A stretch of DNA of 64,000 bases from Ezakiella peruensis (GCF_900215725.1 NZ_LT962469.1:783365-847364); one strand, 5' to 3'. Shown: positions 49,177 to 58,774, counted from the first letter of the stretch. The notes: generated by a model from the letters alone, not told the origin. A program made the numbers and translations.

Positions 49177-49543
49177 TTTTTTATATAGATATATTAAAAC
49201 ATCTTTTATAATATCCGCTGTCATCTCTCCTGTTTATTTATTTTTTGATAATCCCCTTCCGCTAATCATCGGCACATTTTTTGGCACGGCAATTAGGTGT
49301 TTGCTTTTTAAACTTTCGGCAATAGACTTGGATAAGACTTTAAATAAAGATCCTCAAAAAGCTAAGTCTTCTGCAAAGTTCAATTACGTTAAAAGATTTA
49401 TTTTTTATGGCCTAGCTTTAACAGTAGCCCACTTTTCCCCTTATTTAAATATATATACATGTGCCATAGGACTTTTAACTTTATCTTGGGCTATTTATAT
49501 TTTAAACTTCATAGATATTTATAAATCTAAAAAATCCAATTAA
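49166..49543 (+). CDS. atpI: ATP synthase subunit I-like protein
   Basis: 125 residues, four hydrophobic segments (about 12-26, 31-50, 75-93 and 97-116). Size, hydropathy and position directly after atpZ fit the ATP synthase I family, which assists c-ring assembly; sequence identity in this family is always low. Its last 42 bases overlap the end of holA on the opposite strand. Confidence 0.75.
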   Translation: MMNDFLYRYIKTSFIISAVISPVYLFFDNPLPLIIGTFFGTAIRCLLFKLSAIDLDKTLNKDPQKAKSSAKFNYVKRFIFYGLALTVAHFSPYLNIYTCAIGLLTLSWAIYILNFIDIYKSKKSN

Positions 49544-50527
49544 AAGTGATTCCAATAGAATTCTGGGGTCATTTTTTTTGCTTTTAATTATTAGGTCAGC
49601 TTGCTTTGCCAAATTTAAACCAAGTTTTAATTCATCTGCATTATACTTATTTATACTTGCCCTGATTTTTTTATATTCAAATGGTGAAATGCCAATTCTT
49701 TTAGTAGCTTCATACTGACTTGATCCAAGTTCTTTGTAAACCTTGTTCAAATTTATAATCTGCCTGGTAATCATATATAAAATTCTTACAGGTTCTTCAT
49801 TGGTTTTAAATAAATTATCAATCTGCCTAAGGGCTTCTTTTTCATTTCTTTCATTAATCGCATCCGTGAGTTTAAATATATTTGAGCTAGGGCTCTTGCT
49901 AGTTAACTCTTCTATATCAGTAATAGATATCTTTTGTTTTTGTGTAGAGAAGAGCTTATTTAATTCACTATCAACAAAATACAAGGAGTTATTTTGGTTT
50001 TCCTTAGTGTAGTTGATGTGCATCATAAATAACGATAGAGCATCATCATCAATCTCAACATTATTATGCTCAATCTTTCGTCTCACCCAGTTATTTAATT
50101 GGCTTTCGCTTACGGTATTAAACTCTACAATGGAATCAGCTTTTGATAAAAACTTATAAAAATTAGTAGTCTTTTTAATATTATTTGGTGTAAACATAAA
50201 AATTACAATTGAGCTTGATCCAAGGTCAATTAAATCTTCTATTTTACCAGCCAATTCTTTTGTCTGAGCATCAGAAATATCCTTGACAACAGTGAGTCTC
50301 TTTTCTGCCATTAGTGGAAGTTGATAGGCGGACTCTAAGATATCATTTACACTTTGCTTGCTAGCATCAATTAATAAGTAGTTCATAGATTCCAAAGATG
50401 GATCTACATAAGCCTCTTTTACGAGTTCCAATGTATTGTCAGCTAGAAAAGTTTCCTCACCAACAAAAGCATATGGACCCCCTATCATATTTTTCTTAAT
50501 CCTATTTATAAATATTGAATAATCCAT
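49502..50527 (-). CDS. holA: DNA polymerase III subunit delta
   Basis: 341 residues. Clamp-loader delta subunit: N-terminal AAA-like domain without Walker A (GGPYAFVGEETFLADNTLEL), the ADSIVEFNTVSESQLNNWVRR block, and a C-terminal collar domain (EEPVRILYMITRQIINLNKV). It opens the sliding clamp. It overlaps the comEC stop by 22 bases; comEC-holA adjacency is widely conserved in Firmicutes. Confidence 0.93.
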   Translation of the reverse strand: MDYSIFINRIKKNMIGGPYAFVGEETFLADNTLELVKEAYVDPSLESMNYLLIDASKQSVNDILESAYQLPLMAEKRLTVVKDISDAQTKELAGKIEDLIDLGSSSIVIFMFTPNNIKKTTNFYKFLSKADSIVEFNTVSESQLNNWVRRKIEHNNVEIDDDALSLFMMHINYTKENQNNSLYFVDSELNKLFSTQKQKISITDIEELTSKSPSSNIFKLTDAINERNEKEALRQIDNLFKTNEEPVRILYMITRQIINLNKVYKELGSSQYEATKRIGISPFEYKKIRASINKYNADELKLGLNLAKQADLIIKSKKNDPRILLESLLIGFFRFINIYEV

Positions 50528-52791
50528 CTTTCCTCCCTATATAAAACCAAAATCATGGAGACCAATACCTGCAAATAAATTAGTATGATAGTCATTACAC
50601 TATTCTTGTCATTGTAGGTATAAATTTTATAATTATTAAGATCAAAAGTAATGAGCCCGTCTAAATCCGTCCTATAAATATTAATTCCCCTTTTCTTGTA
50701 CCTGTCTATGACTTCCTTGTGGGGGTGACCAAACGGATTTTTCCTGCCAAGGCTAATAATAACATTTTTAGGGCCAACAGCATTTAAAAGTTCATCGCTA
50801 GAAGAAGTTTTAGATCCGTGATGAGGCACTTTTAAAATATAAGTTTTTGGAAGACTAAATGAAATTTTTTTCTCAGCTTCTTCCTCTATATCACCAGGAA
50901 ATAAAACTAAATTTTTGTTTTTCTTTCTTAGTACTGCTACAATTGACTTATCGTTTTCATGCATAAGGTTATGATTTCCTCCTATAAAATTTATAGAATA
51001 ACCCTTGCCCAGTTTAAATATTGAATCTCCTTTTACTTCTCTTGGATTTATTTTTTCAAGCTTGCTTTTAAAGTTGCTTGAGTCATCCTCAGCCTCATAT
51101 TTATGGTTAACAATTACGTGTTTTATTTTTATATCGTCGCTCAGTTCAATAAAGCCGCCAGCATGATCATAGTCATAGTGACTTATAAAAGCATAATCTA
51201 TTTTTCTTCTGCCAGTTTTTATCAAATATGGTTCTATAATATTTTTACCAACAGCCCCATGATTTCTGGGATTACCTCCCGAATCAATCATAATATTCTT
51301 TTTTCCAATGCTTATAAGTGCTGCATCACCTTGTCCAACATCTAAAAATTCAATCCTATCTTGATTTTTAAAGTTCATCGGATTTGGTATCGAAAGAATT
51401 AAAACCATAATAAAAAGCATTTTATAATCAAGTTTTACCAATCTAAGTTTATCATAAAAGATAATCCCAAGTAAAATCAAATAATAAATTACTATAATGA
51501 TTTTAGCTGGCGACTCAAAAATAACCATCAAATAGCTCTTATTAAAAAATGCCGTAATAATATCTAGTAATTTGCTCAGATTATTTATTACAAAAGCCAG
51601 ACCATATGCCAAAAAATTTATCTTGGATAATAATAGCAAGCAAACAGATAAAATTAAATACAAGCTGAAGATTGGAACCAATAATATATTTATAAATACA
51701 GTTAATATATTTACCTTGTTAAAATAATAAATTACTATTGGCAAGGTTGCAATTTGTATTGAAATATTTACAAGCAAAGCCGTTTTAAAATAATAGGCCA
51801 AAGTTTTTTCATAATTGACATTTCTAGCAAATCTGCTATAGATAAAAACAATTCCAAACATACAAGCGTATGAAAGCAAAAATCCAATTGAATAAATGTA
51901 ATATGGATTTATAAACAAGCTAACAAAAGCTGCAATTATTAATGCGTCTTTAGTTTCTAAACTTGGTCTATAAAGCCTCTTGTACATTAATACATATATC
52001 ATTATAATTGCCCGTATTAACGATGGAGTAAAGCCCACAACTAAGCAATATAAAAATATTACAATAGCTGAAAGATAGCTTCTGGCTTTTATTTTCATGC
52101 CTGTTAAAGAGAATATAAAAAATATAAATGAAAATATAAGTCCTAAATGCAAACCTGAAACAGATAATATATGACTTAGGCCTATTGCCATTATATTTTC
52201 TAAAATTGGAGTATCCTCTCTATATCTTAAAGTTAGTCCCTTTGAAATCGTACTAGCATTTTCATATAAGTATCTATCATAAACGCCTGCCGCCCAGACT
52301 CTAATATTTTCAAACTTACTAAGCCAAGACTGACCATTATAAGAAAGATCTGCATCCGAAAGTTTATAAGAAATACCATTTGAATAATAATAGTTTCTGG
52401 CGTCAAAAAGAAAAGGCATGGTTCTTCTATTATGCATCTCAAGTTTTCCCTGATATTTTACTTTGTCCCCTCTTTTTAATTCCTTACTTGTATCATAAGT
52501 ATAGACTTTGGAGAGACCAGAGCGTAAAGTTATTCTATTGTAGTCATCAAAGGTTCTTACATCTGTTACAATGCCCTTTGACTCCACAGTTTTATTTTTA
52601 TTAAATGAGTTAAACCTTAAGAGGCTGTTGGTAAAAGACAATACCATTACAATAATCAAAATTAAAGCTCTCTTTTTAGATGACCTGTTCTTCTTAAAGT
52701 ATATATATGTAAATAAAATAAATATAGGAATAGTGAAATAAAATTCTCTTGCAAATATTCCCATTAATAAAAATAAAAGTAAGTCTGCCAT
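50506..52791 (-). CDS. comEC: DNA internalisation competence protein ComEC
   Basis: 761 residues, full length. An N-terminal OB-like region is followed by the ComEC competence domain (LSHILSVSGLHLGLIFSF), about ten membrane segments, and a C-terminal metallo-beta-lactamase domain (FLDVGQGDAALI, HYDYDHAGG, KVPHHGSKTSSS). It forms the channel that takes up single-stranded DNA. No other com genes are in the window, so natural competence is possible but not shown. Confidence 0.95.
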   Translation of the reverse strand: MADLLLFLLMGIFAREFYFTIPIFILFTYIYFKKNRSSKKRALILIIVMVLSFTNSLLRFNSFNKNKTVESKGIVTDVRTFDDYNRITLRSGLSKVYTYDTSKELKRGDKVKYQGKLEMHNRRTMPFLFDARNYYYSNGISYKLSDADLSYNGQSWLSKFENIRVWAAGVYDRYLYENASTISKGLTLRYREDTPILENIMAIGLSHILSVSGLHLGLIFSFIFFIFSLTGMKIKARSYLSAIVIFLYCLVVGFTPSLIRAIIMIYVLMYKRLYRPSLETKDALIIAAFVSLFINPYYIYSIGFLLSYACMFGIVFIYSRFARNVNYEKTLAYYFKTALLVNISIQIATLPIVIYYFNKVNILTVFINILLVPIFSLYLILSVCLLLLSKINFLAYGLAFVINNLSKLLDIITAFFNKSYLMVIFESPAKIIIVIYYLILLGIIFYDKLRLVKLDYKMLFIMVLILSIPNPMNFKNQDRIEFLDVGQGDAALISIGKKNIMIDSGGNPRNHGAVGKNIIEPYLIKTGRRKIDYAFISHYDYDHAGGFIELSDDIKIKHVIVNHKYEAEDDSSNFKSKLEKINPREVKGDSIFKLGKGYSINFIGGNHNLMHENDKSIVAVLRKKNKNLVLFPGDIEEEAEKKISFSLPKTYILKVPHHGSKTSSSDELLNAVGPKNVIISLGRKNPFGHPHKEVIDRYKKRGINIYRTDLDGLITFDLNNYKIYTYNDKNSVMTIILIYLQVLVSMILVLYREERWIIQYL

Positions 52792-52873
52792 TTCTCCCCC
52801 AAATTAATTATACAATATAAATAAAACTTTCTCCAGACTTTCTTATATTCAAATATTTTGAAATTTAAATCTA

Positions 52874-52901
52874 TTGACTCATTTTTTAAATAAGTTATAA
52901 T
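52874..52901 (+). promoter_or_regulatory. Promoter of the threonine/serine exporter pair
   Basis: Plus strand: TTGACT (52874-52879), 16-nt spacer, TATAAT (52896-52901), followed by GGAGG and the ATG at 52919. A minus-strand TATAAT for comEC lies at 52807-52812 without a convincing -35. Confidence 0.78.
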
Positions 52902-52918
52902 ATAAGCGGAGGTTAATT

Positions 52919-53686
52919 ATGGATTCAAAAGACACTAAAATATATAAAATGGCTTTATATGCAGCAGAGTCCATGATAAGAAGTGGATCTGAGACATACA
53001 GAGCTGAAGATACAATTAAAAGAATGCTCGCCAGTCGAGATATTCATAATATATCCACCTTTGTATCGCCAACTGTAATTATAATTGGCGATAATACTAA
53101 AGATGGGATGTGCTTTATTCAAAACATAGATAAAAGATCGTCAAACTTGTCACGAATAGAACTTATCAATAATCTAAGTCGGTCATATGTAAATCATGAA
53201 ATCGATACAGACGAAGCTTTTGAAAAGCTTAAAGAAATTAATACACAAAGTCCATATCCTTACTGGCTAATTATTTTTGGAGGTGCCCTCGGCTGTGCTA
53301 TTTTCTCAATACTTATTGGTGGAAATATCAGTGATTTTATTGCAACATTAATCGCAAGTTCAATCTCTTTCCATAGCTGTGAAAAAATTATTGAACATAC
53401 TAATGCACAGTTTTTAGGTTTCTTTGTTTCATCACTAATGGTAACACTAATAGCAATTGGTCTAAACAAGATTGGTCTAGGACAAAACCTTGATTCTACA
53501 ATAGTTGGATCAGTCCTTCCACTCGTACCTGGAGTAGCGCTTACAGCAGGTGTTCGCGATTTTATGAGTGGAGACCTGTTAAGTGGTATGGCCAGAGTTA
53601 TGGAGGCTGTTACAATAGCAATTGCAATTGCTTTTGGAGTTGGTTTTACAATTACATTTTTCACATTCTTTGGAGGTGTATTATGA
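52919..53686 (+). CDS. Threonine/serine exporter, ThrE N-terminal half (YjjP-like)
   Basis: 255 residues. A cytoplasmic-type N-terminal region (about 1-105) with the RSGSETYRAEDTIKRML motif is followed by five hydrophobic segments including VLPLVPGVALTAGVRDFMSGD, which matches the DUF1212/ThrE family. Together with the next gene it forms a split ThrE exporter for threonine and serine. Overlap with the partner is four bases. Substrate specificity is by family only. Confidence 0.88.
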   Translation: MDSKDTKIYKMALYAAESMIRSGSETYRAEDTIKRMLASRDIHNISTFVSPTVIIIGDNTKDGMCFIQNIDKRSSNLSRIELINNLSRSYVNHEIDTDEAFEKLKEINTQSPYPYWLIIFGGALGCAIFSILIGGNISDFIATLIASSISFHSCEKIIEHTNAQFLGFFVSSLMVTLIAIGLNKIGLGQNLDSTIVGSVLPLVPGVALTAGVRDFMSGDLLSGMARVMEAVTIAIAIAFGVGFTITFFTFFGGVL

Positions 53687-54120
53687 GTTGGTTAAAAATA
53701 TTTGCCCTTAGTACAATTGCCGGCTTAAGTTTTTGTCTTATCTTTTCAGTTAGACCAAGAAATATGATTGTTTGTGCTTTATTTTCTGGCATGACATGGA
53801 CCAGCTTGCAATATCTCCAATCCTTGGGAGTTAATTCTGTATTTGCAACTCTGATTTCTGGATTCTTATTAGGCATAGGGACAGAAATCGCCGCTGTAAA
53901 ATTAAAATCACCAGCTATTAATTTTATTATAATTGGTTTTATTCCACTTGTTCCTGGGCTTAAAACATATCAAGGTATCTTAAACTTAATAGAAGGCAAT
54001 CAAAACGCTGGAGTAGCTTTGCTATTTGAAGCCTCGTTTATAGCAGTCGCAATTGCCGTGTCAATTATGGTTAGCTCATCAATAGCTAGGGCATTTAGAT
54101 TAAAAGTCAAAAAAAAATAG
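53683..54120 (+). CDS. Threonine/serine exporter, ThrE C-terminal half (YjjB-like)
   Basis: 145 residues, four to five hydrophobic segments, with the family motif FIIIGFIPLVPGLKTYQGI (about 83-101), matching DUF3815/ThrE_2. It mirrors the PLVPG element of its partner, as expected if the two halves pack as a heteromer. The stop codon lies in the left arm of the terminator hairpin. Confidence 0.88.
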   Translation: MSWLKIFALSTIAGLSFCLIFSVRPRNMIVCALFSGMTWTSLQYLQSLGVNSVFATLISGFLLGIGTEIAAVKLKSPAINFIIIGFIPLVPGLKTYQGILNLIEGNQNAGVALLFEASFIAVAIAVSIMVSSSIARAFRLKVKKK

Positions 54121-54140
54121 CCCTTTAAGGCTATTTTACA
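54111..54140. terminator. Bidirectional terminator between convergent genes
   Basis: AAAATAGCC, loop CTTTAA, GGCTATTTT (54114-54137), flanked by A- and T-runs. Both arms contain a stop codon: TAG of the plus-strand exporter in one, and TAG (read on the minus strand) of the SLH gene in the other. Confidence 0.85.
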
Positions 54141-55087
54141 AAATTAAATATTCTAATTATCATTACAATAGACTCTTCACAGGTAACGTTCCTCATAGGG
54201 TCTATTTTTTTCATACTGTCCCCTTTTATAATTCCAGTATTTAATAGGGTCTGTACAGATTTTTTTGCCCAGCTAGAAACTTTATCCATATCCACTACAT
54301 CAACTTGCTTTTGCTGATCAACATTTACATTTAATAAATTTAAGAACCTATCGAGTATGGTTGCCATTTCTTGCTTGGTTAAATTTAAGTCGCCAGCAAA
54401 ACGATTGCCTTCCAGGCCTCCAACCCCATTAACCAGACCTAAACTATGAGCTAAATTTATATCCTTGTCCGTGACATCATCAAAAGTTAAGTTTACATCT
54501 GCTTTTTTCTTGCCTATATAAGAATTTAGCTTCATTAAAACTTTAGTAAATTCATATCTAGTTATTGGGCGGCTAACATCATCCTTAAAACTGGAAAGAA
54601 TCAAACCCATTTTGATAGCTGTATCCATTTCGTTCTTGCTCCAGTAAGAAGACTTTTTAACATAAGAATCGTGTCCCAAGACAATAGGATCTATAAATTC
54701 TGTTTTTATATTTTCTCCATCTTTATCGTATGAATATCTTAATCTTATTGAAACAAGTGTATTATTCGCGTTCATCTCAGCCCTGTCTTCAAAAGGTGAA
54801 AATCTAAATTCATTTGCGCTTGCCTCCACAGTGTGCAAGGATTTTTCTCTTTCACTTAAGTACTTATTTTGATCTAGTTTAACATCCATCTCAACTAAAA
54901 CATTACTTATTTCACCACTGGCAATTGCCTCTTTCATATCACTATTAATATTCCAAGAAATTTTTACATATTTATCATCTTGAGCATCTATCTCACCAAC
55001 TAAATTATCAAAAGTATAAATTTCATTTGCGAGACACTGAGATGAAATAAGTACTATAAGCAATAATAAAATTGCTATTTTCTTCAT
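54131..55087 (-). CDS. S-layer homology (SLH) domain protein
   Basis: 318 residues. A signal peptide (hydrophobic 4-19, cleavage near CLANE) is followed by a ~130-residue region I do not recognise, rich in beta-like segments. The C-terminal half has SLH-like repeats (ITRYEFTKVLMKLN, then LTFDDVTDKDINLAHSLGLVNGVGG quoted in part as DVTDKDINLAHSLGLV, then LTKQEMATILDRF, SSWAKKSVQTLLNTGIIKG). Such domains bind pyruvylated wall polymers and tether proteins to the surface. It follows the small gene at 55084-55521 with a four-base overlap. Confidence 0.82.
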   Translation of the reverse strand: MKKIAILLLLIVLISSQCLANEIYTFDNLVGEIDAQDDKYVKISWNINSDMKEAIASGEISNVLVEMDVKLDQNKYLSEREKSLHTVEASANEFRFSPFEDRAEMNANNTLVSIRLRYSYDKDGENIKTEFIDPIVLGHDSYVKKSSYWSKNEMDTAIKMGLILSSFKDDVSRPITRYEFTKVLMKLNSYIGKKKADVNLTFDDVTDKDINLAHSLGLVNGVGGLEGNRFAGDLNLTKQEMATILDRFLNLLNVNVDQQKQVDVVDMDKVSSWAKKSVQTLLNTGIIKGDSMKKIDPMRNVTCEESIVMIIRIFNFVK

Positions 55088-55521
55088 AATTCCTCCTTAA
55101 TTCTATGACGATAATAACTTATATCGCCATATTCAGTTGTTATTACAACTCTATTTTCTTCTAAAAATTCTCTGTATTTTTTGAGTTCAGAGTTTAGAGT
55201 AAAAAACGCAAAGGAAAATACTAGAGCTGATCTAAAGAAAGTTTTTTCACCAATATATTTTTTCATAACAGATGACGGCAATATAAAATACAAAATCGAA
55301 AAGCACCCAATAGGAATAACTTTTTTATCCATATCTTCATATGAACCATTAAAATAATCCGTAAGCATCCACAATAGATCATCTAGAGATTTCGTGGTGC
55401 TTATTATAATTTGATTATCATTAATAAAAGCCTTTAAACTGTTTAGAAATTTTTCAAACTGGTCTTTTGATAAAATATTTTCAAAATCAAGTTTATTCAT
55501 AAAATCATAATTGTACTCCAT
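55084..55521 (-). CDS. Small protein with possible DUF1232-like segment
   Basis: 145 residues from an ATG six bases after CGGAGGAAA. The first 75 residues are charged. A hydrophobic segment (KKVIPIGCFSILYFILPSSV) and a second one (FFRSALVFSFAFFTLNSEL) resemble the DUF1232/YkvA pattern, where a short membrane helix is followed by a Pro-rich turn, but the diagnostic D-x2-P-D is missing. The call is tentative; function unknown. It probably forms a two-gene unit with the SLH gene. Confidence 0.55.
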   Translation of the reverse strand: MEYNYDFMNKLDFENILSKDQFEKFLNSLKAFINDNQIIISTTKSLDDLLWMLTDYFNGSYEDMDKKVIPIGCFSILYFILPSSVMKKYIGEKTFFRSALVFSFAFFTLNSELKKYREFLEENRVVITTEYGDISYYRHRIKEEL

Positions 55522-55569
55522 ATTTTCCTCCGATAACTTATTATACAATATTACGCCATTAATTGCAAT

Positions 55570-55590
55570 AAAAAAGGGCCTTAAGCCCTC
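55570..55590 (-). terminator. Terminator after the HIT-family gene
   Basis: Minus strand: AGGGCTTAAGGCCCT followed by TTTTTATTG, five bases after the stop codon. It closes the dnaJ-prmA-rsmE-mtaB-HIT operon. Confidence 0.85.
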
Positions 55591-55594
55591 TTTA

Positions 55595-55930
55595 CTAGAA
55601 TTCCCATGTAAGTTTCCTACCGCCAATTAAATGAAAGTGAAGGTGTCTAACTGACTGGCCACCATCTTCCCCAACATTGGAGACTACCCTGTAGCCATCA
55701 TCCAAACCAAGTTTCTTTGCCACTTCTTCAATCTTTAAAAATATATGGCCTACATCTTTTGCATCTTCTTCGGTTAATTTATCCACTCCATCAATATGTC
55801 TTTTAGGAATAAAAAGCACATGCACTGGCGCTACTGGATTAATATCCTCAAATGCATAACATACGTCATCTTCATAAACAAGCTTTGAAGGAATATCACC
55901 TTTAATTATTTTGCAGAACAAACAATCCAT
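55595..55930 (-). CDS. HIT-family (histidine triad) nucleotide-binding protein
   Basis: 111 residues, HINT-like. Histidine-triad motif HLHFHLIGG at about 97-105, with the leading CLFCKIIKGDIPSK zinc-type pair (C3, C6). HINT proteins hydrolyse adenosine phosphoramidates; the physiological substrate is unclear. Its start lies inside the end of mtaB (25-base overlap). Confidence 0.93.
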   Translation of the reverse strand: MDCLFCKIIKGDIPSKLVYEDDVCYAFEDINPVAPVHVLFIPKRHIDGVDKLTEEDAKDVGHIFLKIEEVAKKLGLDDGYRVVSNVGEDGGQSVRHLHFHLIGGRKLTWEF

Positions 55931-57207
55931 TTTAAATTACCTCCTTGATTTTTTAATTCTACATCCACAACTTGATTTATCTTCAAATTTGGATTTTCAT
56001 TTGCATCTATTTCAGCTCTAATATAATTTGAAGTATAACCTATAAACCTTCCTTTTGACCTCTCCTCTATCAAAACTCTTTCCCTCTTATCCACCATACT
56101 TCTAAAAAATTCATCTTCTAATTCTTCTGAAACATCTCGTAGCAAGTGAGCTCTCTTGTTTTTTGTTTGAGGATCAACTTGATCCATGAGTGCGGCCTTT
56201 GTATTTTTTCTAATCGAGTAAGGGAAAACATGTATCCTAGAAAGTTTTATATCCTTTACATAATCAAGCGTATCTTTAAAGTCATCATCTGTTTCGTTTG
56301 GGAAACCAACAATTACATCAGAGGTAATACCAGCATCAGGAAAATATTTTCGAATCATTTTGACCTTTTCTTTAAAAACTTCTCTTGTATACTTCCTGTT
56401 CATTAATTTTAAAATTTTATCACAACCTGATTGAAGGGATAAATGGAAATGCCTGCAAAAGTGCTCGATCTTGGAAACCCTCTCTAAAAAGTCTTCTGTT
56501 ATTACGCTTATCTCCAAACTTGAAAGCCTAATCCTCATATCCTTATCAACTTCAGCTACAGCTTCAATAGCATCTATTAATTTATAACCGTCCAAATCTT
56601 TTCCGTAGCTTGCAACTTCAATGCCGGTAATTACAAGTTCTTTAACACCGCTTTCCTTTAGATACTGAGTTTCTTTTTTTATAGTCTCTATATCACGAGA
56701 ACGCACCCTGCCCCTAGCGTATGGAATAATACAATAAGTGCAAAAATTATCGCAACCATCTTGAATCTTTAAGAACGCCCTGGTCTTTTCACCTGTAGAA
56801 TGAATTGGCAAATTTTCATAGACCCTGTATTTGGAAATATCACTCACCGCATTAGTTTTTTCTCCAAGTTTTGATGCATGGTCATCAATAATATCTACGA
56901 CCTTCATCTTATCAATATTTCCATAAACTATATTTACATTTTTATTTTTTAATAATTTATCTTTTGAAACCTGGGAATAACAACCCATAATAATCGATAG
57001 GTTGTTAGGATTAATTCTTCTGTTGCGGCCAAGGGCCTGTCTGCTCTTTTTGTCGCTCTCATTGGTTACTGAGCAAGAATTTAATATAAATACATCACAG
57101 ATATCATCTTCTACAATCTCATAACCTAAAGCCTCAAGGGCTTTAGAAAGAGCCATGCTCTCAACAAAATTTACCTTACATCCCAGTGTCTTAATCTTTA
57201 CTTTCAT
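55906..57207 (-). CDS. mtaB: tRNA (t6A37) methylthiotransferase MtaB
   Basis: 433 residues. It converts t6A37 to ms2t6A37 in ANN-decoding tRNAs. UPF0004 domain with its three cysteines (GCKVNFVES, NSCSVTNESDKKSRQ, GCYSQ), radical SAM motif CDNFCTYC, and a C-terminal TRAM domain (GRFIGYTSNYIRAEI). The spacing pattern fits MtaB rather than MiaB. It overlaps rsmE by 17 bases and the HIT gene by 25. Confidence 0.94.
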   Translation of the reverse strand: MKVKIKTLGCKVNFVESMALSKALEALGYEIVEDDICDVFILNSCSVTNESDKKSRQALGRNRRINPNNLSIIMGCYSQVSKDKLLKNKNVNIVYGNIDKMKVVDIIDDHASKLGEKTNAVSDISKYRVYENLPIHSTGEKTRAFLKIQDGCDNFCTYCIIPYARGRVRSRDIETIKKETQYLKESGVKELVITGIEVASYGKDLDGYKLIDAIEAVAEVDKDMRIRLSSLEISVITEDFLERVSKIEHFCRHFHLSLQSGCDKILKLMNRKYTREVFKEKVKMIRKYFPDAGITSDVIVGFPNETDDDFKDTLDYVKDIKLSRIHVFPYSIRKNTKAALMDQVDPQTKNKRAHLLRDVSEELEDEFFRSMVDKRERVLIEERSKGRFIGYTSNYIRAEIDANENPNLKINQVVDVELKNQGGNLKWIVCSAK

Positions 57208-57898
57208 ATGCCTCCACGCAAGAATTTATAATCGATAATGCAGAAAATCCTGCTAATTCAGATCTTAATATCCTTGAAAATAATCTTACTGGCTCTACGC
57301 CATTTTGTATTGCAAAATCAACTTCATCTTTGTGGTAACCACCCTCAGGTCCAACAAAAATTGAAATTGAATCTATATTTATAAAATCTAAATTTCCTAT
57401 AAAATTTGAATCTTCGAGCTCATATAATATAAGGCTCAGATCATCTTTTTTTGCTTTTAATACTGCCTCTTTAAAATCAACTGTCTTGGAAATTTCAGGT
57501 AAAAAGCAGCCCTTCGACTGCTGGGCAGCTTCTTTTAATATCCCATAATTTCTTTCATTTACAAAGTTTTTATCTTTAATTGCATCTGTAAATCTAGTGA
57601 CAACAGGGACAAACTTTGAAACTCCAAGAGCTGTGCAATATTTAAATACACTTTCCATTTTCTTTTTATCTATAACTGATTGATAGAGAGTTATTTTTGG
57701 TCCAAGGTTTTTTATCTCTAATTTTTCTATTGATTGGATCTCAGCCGAGTTCTTACTCACTTCAACTATCTCGCACAGATAAAGCTCTCCATTAATAACC
57801 GCTTCAATTCTATCACCGAGACCAAGCCTTCTAGCTTTAATCATGTGCTTGTAATCGCCATCGGTTAATACAAAGTCGTCCAGGAATACTCTATCCAC
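57191..57898 (-). CDS. rsmE: 16S rRNA (uracil1498-N3)-methyltransferase
   Basis: 235 residues. SPOUT-class methyltransferase with the C-terminal knot motif IFVGPEGGYHKDEVDFA and LFSRILRSELAGFSALSI, and an N-terminal PUA-like domain (FVLTDGDYKHMIKARRLGLGD). It acts on 16S rRNA. The start overlaps the prmA stop by eight bases, an arrangement (dnaJ-prmA-rsmE) common in Firmicutes. Confidence 0.95.
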   Translation of the reverse strand: MDRVFLDDFVLTDGDYKHMIKARRLGLGDRIEAVINGELYLCEIVEVSKNSAEIQSIEKLEIKNLGPKITLYQSVIDKKKMESVFKYCTALGVSKFVPVVTRFTDAIKDKNFVNERNYGILKEAAQQSKGCFLPEISKTVDFKEAVLKAKKDDLSLILYELEDSNFIGNLDFINIDSISIFVGPEGGYHKDEVDFAIQNGVEPVRLFSRILRSELAGFSALSIINSCVEAYESKD

Positions 57899-58772
57899 GG
57901 TATTCTCCAGTTATTCGCGTCCAATCATTCATTTTTTCCTTGGACAGGATTGCAAATCCTTTTTCAACCATAGCTGCTTCTACAATTTCATCCTTTTTGT
58001 CCACAATACCTGATAAAATAATTTTTCCGCCTGCTTTTATTCTCTTAGAAAAACCTTCCATCATATCAACCAAGGTCTCAGCATAAATATTAGATAAAAT
58101 ATAATCGTACTGTTTTATTTCTTCGCCTCTAAAATCTTTTTTAAATAAATTTATTTTATCTTCCACATTATTCAATAATAAATTTTCCTCAGCACTTTTA
58201 ATTGCTAAATCATCTATTTCATAAGCATCAACCTTGCAAGCAAAATATTTTGCACATGCAATTGCTAAAATTCCACTTCCAGTCCCTACGTCAAGAACAT
58301 GACCATGCGGCTTAATACTATCTATTTCCTTTAGCATCAAAAATGTAGTTTCATGGCTGCCAGTACCAAAGGCCATGCCAGGATTTATAAGGACAGAATT
58401 CTCATGGTGCACGTCCCATTTAGGTTCGACTATTAAAGAATCCGAAACTTTTATAGGCTTAAAATATTTTTTCCAGTCGTTTTCATAGTCGACCTCTTTA
58501 ATATCCTTCTCAGTGAGTTCGTATTCAAAGTCCGCATGAGATTTAATATAATTCTTCAATTCTGTCGAGTCATCCAAATAACATTTAAAAGAAATATATT
58601 CCGATTGTTCCATCACTGATTCATCAATGTAATCCCAGTTCTTTTCTCGTTCACTAAACTCTTTGTATATTTCAGAATCAACAATCTCGTATGAGTCAAC
58701 TCCGCATATAGACAATAGAATTTCCATTTTATCTTCAATTGCCCTATTTACTTTTATGCTAACTTCTTTCAT
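57891..58772 (-). CDS. prmA: Ribosomal protein L11 methyltransferase
   Basis: 293 residues. It trimethylates L11. The SAM motif is VLDVGTGSGILAIACAK (about 161-177) with the following ILSNIYAETLVDM active-site block, and the N-terminal substrate domain has KKYFKPIKV. The ATG at 58772 follows GAGGT; the longer frame upstream starts inside the dnaJ end and has no better site. Confidence 0.95.
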   Translation of the reverse strand: MKEVSIKVNRAIEDKMEILLSICGVDSYEIVDSEIYKEFSEREKNWDYIDESVMEQSEYISFKCYLDDSTELKNYIKSHADFEYELTEKDIKEVDYENDWKKYFKPIKVSDSLIVEPKWDVHHENSVLINPGMAFGTGSHETTFLMLKEIDSIKPHGHVLDVGTGSGILAIACAKYFACKVDAYEIDDLAIKSAEENLLLNNVEDKINLFKKDFRGEEIKQYDYILSNIYAETLVDMMEGFSKRIKAGGKIILSGIVDKKDEIVEAAMVEKGFAILSKEKMNDWTRITGEYRG

Positions 58773-58774
58773 AA

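Noticed and set aside
53260-53664. A 134-codon minus-strand frame inside the exporter gene
   Set aside because: It mirrors conserved ThrE codons on the other strand; no start signal and no plausible product.
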